Of a DNA stretch of 64,000 nt, positions 16,365 through 23,383 are shown one piece after another. The position numbers and the translations under genes were made by a program. Source of the stretch: Bacteroidia bacterium (GTDB lineage: Bacteria; Bacteroidota; Bacteroidia; J057). Numbering within the stretch: position 1 is the first letter of the stretch; every line of letters starts with the position of its first letter. The stretch is from positions 434,001 to 498,000 of the forward strand of contig JALEFZ010000055.1 of NCBI GenBank assembly GCA_022760475.1, read 5' to 3'. A model generated the notes under the pieces. The model was given only the letters and a program-made list of their open reading frames with translations. It searched no databases and had not been told where the DNA came from.

Positions 16365-18620
16365 TTAGTAGTTTTCTAAAAGGAATAAGTTCAATTGCCC
16401 GAAGGCGATGTTTTCGTCGTTTGGACTCAGTTGTTTATGGAAAAACAGTTCGTAGCCCTCACGCAAGAATTCTATTATCATATCAACAAGGAGGGCATTT
16501 TGAAAAACGCCTCCGCTGAACGCGATCTTTTTGATTTTCAATTTGTTGGCCTCTAACTCTATCCATTTTACAAGGGCAAGATGGAAGTTGTAGGCTAATT
16601 GGCTGACCTGAACTCCATTGGCCTTGCTTTCTAACATTTTCTGCAGCAGTTTTTCAGGCTTAGGCAAGCAATTTTCCCATTCCATAGAAATGCTGTTGGG
16701 TTGATCGTTCCAAAATTGCCTTGCCAGGGATTCCAGTTTCATAGCGGCTTCGCCTTCGTAGCTTTGTACCTGGCAAACTTCCAGAATGGAAGCCACCGCA
16801 TCGAATAGCCTTCCCATGGAAGATGTTTTGATTTTGGAATTGATTCGGACTTTGGTATAAAACTGAATATGTTCAGGAGACATGTGATCTTTATACCCAG
16901 AAGGCTTATGCAAAATAGACAGGGCGGATAGCCTGGGTTCTTTAGCCATCTTATCCCCTGCTATCAGCTTAAAATAGTTTAAGTGAGCTTGCCTTGTCAT
17001 CTGTCCATTGTTCCAAAGAAAGAATTCTGAACCCCATATTTGTCCATCCTCTCCCAATCCAGTTCCATCCCAAATGACACCCATCACCTTCTCATTCTTT
17101 CCCAAAAGTTCATTTTCTGCCAAAACAGCTGCAAAATGAGCCTTGTGGTGTTGGTAAGAATAGGTCTTAGCTCCTTCAGAAAGGTAATTTGCAATCCTTG
17201 ATGACGCATATTCAGGATGAAGATCTCTGATGATGTGCTTTGGATTCATTTGGAGCAGCTCTCTAAACTGTTCAAGGGAAGCCTTGAATCGAGTTTCTAC
17301 ATCAAAGTGTGAGAGATTTCCCAGGTAGGGACTGATATAGAAATTACCTTCATGAAGAAACGCAAAGGATGATTTCATATCAGCACCCGTAGCCAGAGCT
17401 GCAACTTTGGGAAGTTTTTGCCTACCATTGAAATAGGTTGGAGCGAGTCCTCTGGATCTTCGAATGATGATTTGCTGCTTATGCAGTTGGGAAAACTGGA
17501 CCACACTATCATCCTGTGGAAAGGCAATAGGCCTGTTTTTCCCTTTGAGTGGTACATGAGACAGAACCAGGTCTGCCACATGAAACAAGGATTTTATATC
17601 CCCATGCTTATGCAAAATGGGAGAACCACTCAGGTTTCCACTGGTAGCAACGATGGGTTTTTGATATCCTTTTAGCAAGTACTCAAAAAGGGGGTTGTAG
17701 GGAATCATGACACCTAATTCTCCGAGTTTTTCTGCGATTCCCGTGGCCAGGCCAAGTGCTTCAGTTTTCCTGACTAGTACAATTGGTGAAATTGGTCCTG
17801 AAAGCATTTTTTTTTCCTCTTCGCATAGCCTGAGCTGATCTAGGGAATCCAAGGAGGGATACATGACCGCCAAGGGTTTGCCTGGACGCTGCTTTCGATC
17901 ACGAAGCAATGCTACTGCCTCGTCATTGAATGCGTCACATGTGAAAAGGAAGCCTCCAATGCCTTTGATCGCTACGATTTTGCCCTGGCTCCAATAGTCA
18001 TGAATATGATCCAGGATGAGAATTGAATCAGTTTCCTCCTGCCCATCCGGAAATATCAGCCAGAGTTTGATGCCACATTTAGGACAAGAGTTTGTCTGGG
18101 AGAAATGCCTCCTATTCAAAGGATCGTTGTACTCTGCCAAACAGTCCTCACACATAGAAAGCTCTTTCATTGTAGTGAGGGGGCGGTCATAGGGTAAGCC
18201 TTTGATAATGGAAAATCTTGGACCACATTGGGTACAGGTAATGAAAGGATAGGATTCCCTGCGATTTCCTGCTTCCCCCATTTCATCCCTGCAATTTTGA
18301 CATAGTGCATAATCCGGGCTAAGGTGAAGTTTCCTTTTGCCAAAGTCGTGGCTTTCAACAATTTGAAAATTTTCAAAGAACTGCTGCGGTATTTTTTGGA
18401 AGTACTTGGCTGTGATGTGGGCTAATTTAGGCTTGCGTTGCAAGAGATCTTCGAAGAAGGCTCTTGCAAGTGTTGGATCGGCATTGAATTGTATCCGTAC
18501 ACCTTCAACTCCGTTGCTGACCTCCCCCTTGATTCCGTTTTTTTGAGCTACTTGGTAGACAAATGGGCGGAAACCTATTCCCTGTACAATTCCTTCGAAC
18601 TTAATTTCCCAGCTTTCCAT
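16365..18620 (-). CDS. hypF: Carbamoyltransferase HypF
   Basis: HypF converts carbamoyl phosphate and ATP to carbamoyl-adenylate and transfers the group to HypE. The start at 18620 gives M-E-S-W-E-I-K-F-E-G and overlaps the hypB stop by one base (TAATG). The 751 aa contain an acylphosphatase domain (V-Q-G-I-G-F-R-P-F-V-Y), a zinc-finger region with paired CxxC motifs (C-Q-N-C, C-T-Q-C-G, C-E-D-C, C-P-K-C-G), a YrdC-like domain, and a Kae1-like domain ending with A-F-S-G-G-V-F-Q-N. Length is normal. Confidence 0.97.
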   Translation of the reverse strand: MESWEIKFEGIVQGIGFRPFVYQVAQKNGIKGEVSNGVEGVRIQFNADPTLARAFFEDLLQRKPKLAHITAKYFQKIPQQFFENFQIVESHDFGKRKLHLSPDYALCQNCRDEMGEAGNRRESYPFITCTQCGPRFSIIKGLPYDRPLTTMKELSMCEDCLAEYNDPLNRRHFSQTNSCPKCGIKLWLIFPDGQEETDSILILDHIHDYWSQGKIVAIKGIGGFLFTCDAFNDEAVALLRDRKQRPGKPLAVMYPSLDSLDQLRLCEEEKKMLSGPISPIVLVRKTEALGLATGIAEKLGELGVMIPYNPLFEYLLKGYQKPIVATSGNLSGSPILHKHGDIKSLFHVADLVLSHVPLKGKNRPIAFPQDDSVVQFSQLHKQQIIIRRSRGLAPTYFNGRQKLPKVAALATGADMKSSFAFLHEGNFYISPYLGNLSHFDVETRFKASLEQFRELLQMNPKHIIRDLHPEYASSRIANYLSEGAKTYSYQHHKAHFAAVLAENELLGKNEKVMGVIWDGTGLGEDGQIWGSEFFLWNNGQMTRQAHLNYFKLIAGDKMAKEPRLSALSILHKPSGYKDHMSPEHIQFYTKVRINSKIKTSSMGRLFDAVASILEVCQVQSYEGEAAMKLESLARQFWNDQPNSISMEWENCLPKPEKLLQKMLESKANGVQVSQLAYNFHLALVKWIELEANKLKIKKIAFSGGVFQNALLVDMIIEFLREGYELFFHKQLSPNDENIAFGQLNLFLLENY

Positions 18621-19339
18621 TAAGCCTTCTCCTCTGCCATGGCAAAGTCTTTTTTCTCTGATACCTTGGATAATAACCAATCACACCATTCGTCTATGCC
18701 TTCACCATTTAGGCTGCTAACAGTCATGACTTCAATTTCATGATTGATATCCCTTGCATCCTTGACCACTGCATCTACTTCAAAAGGCAGATAAGGCAGC
18801 AGATCGGATTTTGATACGACCATTAGGTCGCTTGTGAGGAACATTTTAGGGTATTTTTTGGGCTTGTCATCGCCTTCTGTGGTGGCAATCAAGGTGATTC
18901 TATAGTCTTCTCCCAGATCAAATGATGCCGGACATACAAGGTTTCCTACATTTTCAACAATCAATAGGTCGATACCATTTACATCTATGGACTCCATGGC
19001 TTGCCAGACCATCTGTGCTTCAAGGTGGCAAATACCTCCAGTTACAATCTGCATGGCTTCTGCACCGACATCTCTTAGCCTTTCAGCGTCTCTTTCGGTT
19101 TCGAGATCGCCAACCAGAATCTTTATTTTTACCTTGCTTCCCAAGCGCTTTGCAGTCTCTTGTAGGAGGGTGGTTTTGCCACTTCCCGGGGAGGATACGA
19201 GGTTGATCATTAAGATATTTTGATCGGCCATCTGCTTGCGGATGCTCTTCGCAACAAAGTCATTGGCCTTTAGGAGGTGCAGGGTAGTGTTGTCGCATTG
19301 TACTGTACCCCTTGCAGCTTTATTAGATTTAGAAACCAT
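18620..19339 (-). CDS. hypB: Hydrogenase nickel-incorporation GTPase HypB
   Basis: HypB (239 aa) is the GTPase that drives nickel insertion with HypA. It has the P-loop S-S-P-G-S-G-K-T-T-L, a D-L-E-T-E-R-D-A switch, the metal-binding G-G-I-C-H-L, and S-K-S-D for guanine. It lacks the His-rich and CxxCGC N-terminal extensions found in some HypB, so it should not store nickel. It is the first gene of the hydrogenase block; the promoter should lie in 19340-19442. Confidence 0.96.
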   Translation of the reverse strand: MVSKSNKAARGTVQCDNTTLHLLKANDFVAKSIRKQMADQNILMINLVSSPGSGKTTLLQETAKRLGSKVKIKILVGDLETERDAERLRDVGAEAMQIVTGGICHLEAQMVWQAMESIDVNGIDLLIVENVGNLVCPASFDLGEDYRITLIATTEGDDKPKKYPKMFLTSDLMVVSKSDLLPYLPFEVDAVVKDARDINHEIEVMTVSSLNGEGIDEWCDWLLSKVSEKKDFAMAEEKA

Positions 19340-19442
19340 ATATGCGAGTAGTTATATATTGAATATATTACATGTAAACCCGAGGAACAAGGAATTCACG
19401 GCGTTAGAAATTTTTTTCTATTTCCGTAAGGAGAACCATTCT

Positions 19443-19480
19443 AAAAAAATGGACAGTGATCCATGATATGATCACTGTCC
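19443..19480 (-). terminator. Rho-independent terminator after the HExxH T9SS gene
   Basis: An 11-bp perfect stem (19451-19461 with 19470-19480) is followed on the minus strand by ATTTTTTT. It separates the gene ending at 19518 from the hydrogenase operon promoter region. Confidence 0.85.
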
Positions 19481-19517
19481 CAAGCCTGAACTAAATGAAA
19501 AATATTTACCCCTATTC

Positions 19518-21566
19518 TTACTGCTCGATCCTTAATTTTCTAGCTAGCTTTGTTTCTTCATTTTGAAGTAGGAGAAGGTAGTTACCCCTTGGAATCCCTT
19601 GGATCGGAAGCCTGTGTTTTTGATCGCCTGTCTGAAATCCAAGTTCCCATTCCCTTACTTTCCTGCCTTGTAAGTCGTAGAGGATAACCGAAATCTTTTC
19701 ATTTCTCCTGCTTTCAAAATCCAGATTGACAAAATCTCTTGCTGGATTGGGGTATATATTCAGGCTAATGCTTTGTTTGTCCGAAATGGAGTTTGTATTG
19801 TCAAGCAGGTATATCGGAGAGTTTTTCAGGCGATCCCTATCGCGCAATTGAAGGCGAATACCTGGAGGCAGAGGCAATCCATAATTAACTACTCCAAATC
19901 CAAACTCATCTAGTCCCATCATCCCTATGACCCTGACTGAGTCACCAAGCGAGTCTACTTCCAGCACTTCTACCATAGAAAATGCACTTCCATGGATGGA
20001 GTCTTCCAAATTACCAGGCTGAGGGGGAAGCATGTAGAGTGGGGCTGTCCCAATATTCAGGTTTCTGTCTTCTTCAAAAATGAAATCGTAAAAGTTATCG
20101 CTGTTTTGATCTTCGAGAAGAAAGTAGTTTTCACGTGGATTAATGGTTTGGAAAATCCCTTGCTTGAAGGGCAGCCCAATCAATAATCTGGGATCGCTGG
20201 GAGAGGCTACCCAGTCAACGACGGGTTCCGGAATCGGTTGCGATAGTGGCTGCGGTAGGACTTGGTCAGGAAACCCATCTCTGTTGCCATCCACCAATTC
20301 AAGCATTTGCTGCTGTTGGTAATCGAAAATCAGCAGCCTTCCATCTGGGAAAGGTATGAAATCCAGTCCAAGATCTGAGTTGTTTAGGGTCAATAACATT
20401 TGGGCGCTGCTATTGTCGAAGAGTCCGTCGCCATCCGTATCTCCATATCCTACCAAAATCGTTTGTCCAAAACCATTCGGCCCTGCTATGATCATTTGAT
20501 CAGGGTTGGGAAGGAATATATCACTGATGAATTCAAGGTCATGGAAAAGCATGTTGAAAACTTCGCCATTGGTTTGAGTTACAGCAAAACCATTTGGATC
20601 AGGGTAAATGATGCTTTCTACATTGCCTTCAAATGGATTTTGTAGCCTTAGGACTCCTAATCGCCTAAATGAGTCCACCAATTGGACGCTGGTGATAGAA
20701 TCCGCCAGGAAATCACAGGCAAACTTTTTCCCTTTTGCATTGCGTTCTCTGTATCTGGCATTAAGGATTTTGACCAATCTCGCTTGCTGGATTATCTCTC
20801 TGGCTTTGGCCAATCGCTTGGCGTTATTGGGAAGTCGATTGAGTTCTCCGAGCATGTTTCCTACAGCTCCGCCCGGCAGTGGATTGGGAATAGGGGTACC
20901 GCCTCCGGCGATGGATTTTGATAATGAATCAATCAGGGGACACCACAGTTTCTGTGTGCTATCAATCGCACCCAACTCCATGTCGAAAGACTTTTTCCAC
21001 CTTCTGACTGAACTGTCTGTCCTCGTATCAGTAGGTGTAAAGTCGTTTGGAGTAGTGGTTTGTTCCATGTGAATGCCTTCATGTAGCAGGACATTTACCA
21101 GAAAAATAAAGCCTGAATCCAATGTGGAAATAGAGTCGCATCCACGCATGTAGGGCCAGTTGATATTGACCCTGTCGGCATTACAGCCAGGCTCGGCAGT
21201 TTTGGTTACTCCAATGATGCTTCTGGCAGCAGCAAACTCAATGCAGAGCCGGTTATTTTCCTGTGCATTTTTCAGGCAGTCAGCTACACTGGGATCGCTA
21301 TGGCGAATGAATTCTATGGCCTTGACTACGTTCTTTTGGATGTTGAGGAGTTTGGCCTTTGCGGCAGCCTGGTTAATGCCAAATTTCATTCGGAGTTTTT
21401 CTATGGTAGGAGCCGGACAGTCCCCAACCTTACCGAGTCGTTCTCCATCATGTATTAGCCTACCGTTATGGCTTTCGTCAAAACCTATAATAGCAGCAGT
21501 AAAGAGGAAGAAACTGATAAAGGAGAGTAAAAATATTTTTTGGGGTTTAAAGGCAAAATTTTTCAT
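19518..21566 (-). CDS. T9SS-exported protein with HExxH motif and beta-propeller-like middle
   Basis: A 682-aa protein. An N-terminal hydrophobic segment (residues 12-28) serves as signal. Residues 160-170 read L-H-E-G-I-H-M-E-Q, an HExxH zinc-peptidase-like motif (His162, Glu163, His166). A middle region has VCBS/propeller-like repeats (G-Y-G-D-T-D-G-D-G-L-F-D; D-G-N-R-D-G-F-P-D). The C-terminus is a T9SS domain (I-Y-P-N-P-A-R-D-F...L-Y-D-L-Q-G-R-K). A third zinc ligand was not identified, so peptidase activity is uncertain. It is divergent from the sigma-factor gene. Confidence 0.7.
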   Translation of the reverse strand: MKNFAFKPQKIFLLSFISFFLFTAAIIGFDESHNGRLIHDGERLGKVGDCPAPTIEKLRMKFGINQAAAKAKLLNIQKNVVKAIEFIRHSDPSVADCLKNAQENNRLCIEFAAARSIIGVTKTAEPGCNADRVNINWPYMRGCDSISTLDSGFIFLVNVLLHEGIHMEQTTTPNDFTPTDTRTDSSVRRWKKSFDMELGAIDSTQKLWCPLIDSLSKSIAGGGTPIPNPLPGGAVGNMLGELNRLPNNAKRLAKAREIIQQARLVKILNARYRERNAKGKKFACDFLADSITSVQLVDSFRRLGVLRLQNPFEGNVESIIYPDPNGFAVTQTNGEVFNMLFHDLEFISDIFLPNPDQMIIAGPNGFGQTILVGYGDTDGDGLFDNSSAQMLLTLNNSDLGLDFIPFPDGRLLIFDYQQQQMLELVDGNRDGFPDQVLPQPLSQPIPEPVVDWVASPSDPRLLIGLPFKQGIFQTINPRENYFLLEDQNSDNFYDFIFEEDRNLNIGTAPLYMLPPQPGNLEDSIHGSAFSMVEVLEVDSLGDSVRVIGMMGLDEFGFGVVNYGLPLPPGIRLQLRDRDRLKNSPIYLLDNTNSISDKQSISLNIYPNPARDFVNLDFESRRNEKISVILYDLQGRKVREWELGFQTGDQKHRLPIQGIPRGNYLLLLQNEETKLARKLRIEQ

Positions 21567-22018
21567 AACGAATTTGTTGTTGTGAATGATTTGCCTTGAT
21601 ATCAGCGATTGGAGATTTTGTTACCCCCCTCGAAAAATGATTTGAATAATGACCATTAAGAAGCTGTTTAAAAATCGTCTTTCTTTTTTACTGTTGGCTT
21701 TTTATAGCATTTTCTGGAGGGAATCTTGTGGTAATTTATAGGGTCTGTGGCAAGACAAAAAAGTATATTGAGTTTGGCGCAGGAATAAGCAATGAGGAAA
21801 AAGGCTTTCTTTGAGGATTACCCTCATTGCAAATGGAGAACTCCTAATGGTGTACGGGGATAATTTCAAGTTTATAGATTTTGTGCTGAACTGCTACAAA
21901 AGGGCAAACTTAAGTTAGCCAGAGAATTAGAGGAAGCCCTTAAACTGGAACTTAGCGAAGAGGTCAGCTAGATATTTTTATCTTCTTTTCGTAATTTTCA
22001 AGGAGATAATATCTGTCC
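21567..22018. other. Divergent intergenic region upstream of the sigma factor
   Basis: This 452-bp gap must hold promoters for the genes on both sides. A stretch ending in TAG at 21968-21970 can be read as a 35-residue helical peptide (L-L-Q-K-G-K-L-K-L-A-R-E-L-E-E-A) but has no start codon and a stop just before it, so it may be a gene remnant. A clear Shine-Dalgarno, AAGGAG, lies about 15 nt before the sigma-factor ATG. Confidence 0.4.
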
Positions 22019-22600
22019 ATGCCCCATCCCGACCAGCGATATATCCAAGCCCTTAGGGAAAATAATCCCAAGCTGATTCAGGAGATTAATCAAAATTTCC
22101 GACCTGCCATCATTGCTTTGTGCAAAAAAAATAGCGGAAATCATCAGGAAGGAGAAGACCTTTTCCAGGAGGCCTTGCTGGCCATTTGGCGAAGGGTAAG
22201 AGAACAGGGCATAGAGTTGCACGTACCATTTGGAGCCTATCTCTATCGAGTGGCCAAAAATAAATGGATCAATATCCTCAAACAGAAAGCTCGCCGGGAG
22301 GTAACATTTGAAGACTTAAGTGGATATGAGGGTGTAGAAGGGGATTCAGAAGCTCTTGAGCGGCTCGAGTTGATAGAGCGGCAAGAAGCCCTCATTTGGG
22401 AAAGGTTCAAGGAACTTAGCGATCGCTGTCAGGAAATCCTGAAAGGAGCATGGTCTCAGACCTTCTCCTCTATGGAATCCATGGCTGATTCGCTAGGGGT
22501 CAGCTATGGCTATCTCCGCAAGAAGAAGTCAGAGTGTACAGCCAGATTGATGAAACTGGTCAAGGAATCTCATTCATTTCAACACCTGAAAAACGGCTAG
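22019..22600 (+). CDS. ECF-type RNA polymerase sigma factor
   Basis: A 193-aa sigma-70 family protein of ECF size. Region 2 is near residues 10-85 (E-G-E-D-L-F-Q-E-A-L-L-A-I-W-R-R; V-P-F-G-A-Y-L-Y-R-V-A-K-N-K-W-I-N). Region 4 is near 125-180 (R-C-Q-E-I-L-K-G-A-W, then S-L-G-V-S-Y-G-Y-L-R-K-K-K-S-E-C). A proper AGGAG ribosome site precedes it. The membrane-protein gene starts one base after its stop, the usual ECF/anti-sigma arrangement. Targets probably include its own operon and perhaps the convergent CHAT/subtilase genes. Confidence 0.88.
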   Translation: MPHPDQRYIQALRENNPKLIQEINQNFRPAIIALCKKNSGNHQEGEDLFQEALLAIWRRVREQGIELHVPFGAYLYRVAKNKWINILKQKARREVTFEDLSGYEGVEGDSEALERLELIERQEALIWERFKELSDRCQEILKGAWSQTFSSMESMADSLGVSYGYLRKKKSECTARLMKLVKESHSFQHLKNG

Positions 22601-22601
22601 C

Positions 22602-23363
22602 ATGGAGGACTTATATGAAAAAATAGAGCTTTACCTGAGTGGAGGTCTTAATGGGCAGGAAAAAGAAACTTTTGAAGCAGATATTCAGCGTGATTCCTCC
22701 CTGGCGAATGAAGTCGCGCTATACCGGCAAGTTAGAGAAACTGTCTCCAGGAGGGCAAATCTGGAAAAGGAGGAAGCAGATTTTTTGAATCTCTTGAATG
22801 AGGGGAAAAATGAAGATAAAAGAGGGATAATAAGGGACTTTCGTAGACGAAACTTATTGATTGTAGCCATTGCTGCTGGGGTTGCCCTAATTTTGGCAAG
22901 CATCATTTTGCTGAGGAAGGTAGAAAAAAGTGGTCCTGAGCTTTTTGCCATGTATGTAGAAGCTCCCACTCTTCCCAACTTAAGAGATACTGAAGGAGGA
23001 GTTTGCGAGGAAGGAGCTGTCCAATTAAAAGAAGGCCAGTATGCCGATGCCATAAATTCCCTTGAACAATGCCTTGGGGATAGCAGCAAAGGACTTGATG
23101 TCAGTTTAGCCCTGGCTTATGCCTATTTGTATGTTGATGATGCGAAAGCAAAAGAACTGCTTGAAGAAATTGACCGAAAACGGCATGATTTCCTCCCTAC
23201 AGTCAAGTATAAGGCTGTCTGGTACCTGATTCTCCTTGGGGTAAAGTTGGAGGATTGGGAAAATGTCAACGCTATGCTAAATGACCTCCTGCAACTCAAG
23301 GATCTTCCTTTGGCGCTTCGCAAAGATGCTGAGGTCCTTAAAAGTGAACTCCCCAAAAACTAA
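22602..23363 (+). CDS. Single-span membrane protein, putative anti-sigma factor with TPR-like C-domain
   Basis: A 253-aa protein. Residues 1-80 are cytoplasmic and charged, with Y-L-S-G-G-L-N-G-Q-E-K-E-T-F-E-A-D-I-Q-R-D, which resembles the N-terminal helices of Bacteroidota anti-sigma factors but has no zinc HxxxCxxC. One membrane helix spans about 84-104. Residues 110-253 form a periplasmic helical-repeat domain (L-K-E-G-Q-Y-A-D-A-I-N-S-L-E-Q-C-L; V-S-L-A-L-A-Y-A-Y-L). The gene is directly coupled to the sigma factor. Sequestering sigma at the membrane is inferred from this architecture and position. Confidence 0.7.
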   Translation: MEDLYEKIELYLSGGLNGQEKETFEADIQRDSSLANEVALYRQVRETVSRRANLEKEEADFLNLLNEGKNEDKRGIIRDFRRRNLLIVAIAAGVALILASIILLRKVEKSGPELFAMYVEAPTLPNLRDTEGGVCEEGAVQLKEGQYADAINSLEQCLGDSSKGLDVSLALAYAYLYVDDAKAKELLEEIDRKRHDFLPTVKYKAVWYLILLGVKLEDWENVNAMLNDLLQLKDLPLALRKDAEVLKSELPKN

Positions 23364-23383
23364 TTATTGTTATCCCATTTATG

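Noticed and set aside
21880-21970. Possible small gene or remnant before the sigma factor
   Set aside because: It has a helical 35-codon reading but no start codon and an upstream stop; too little to call.
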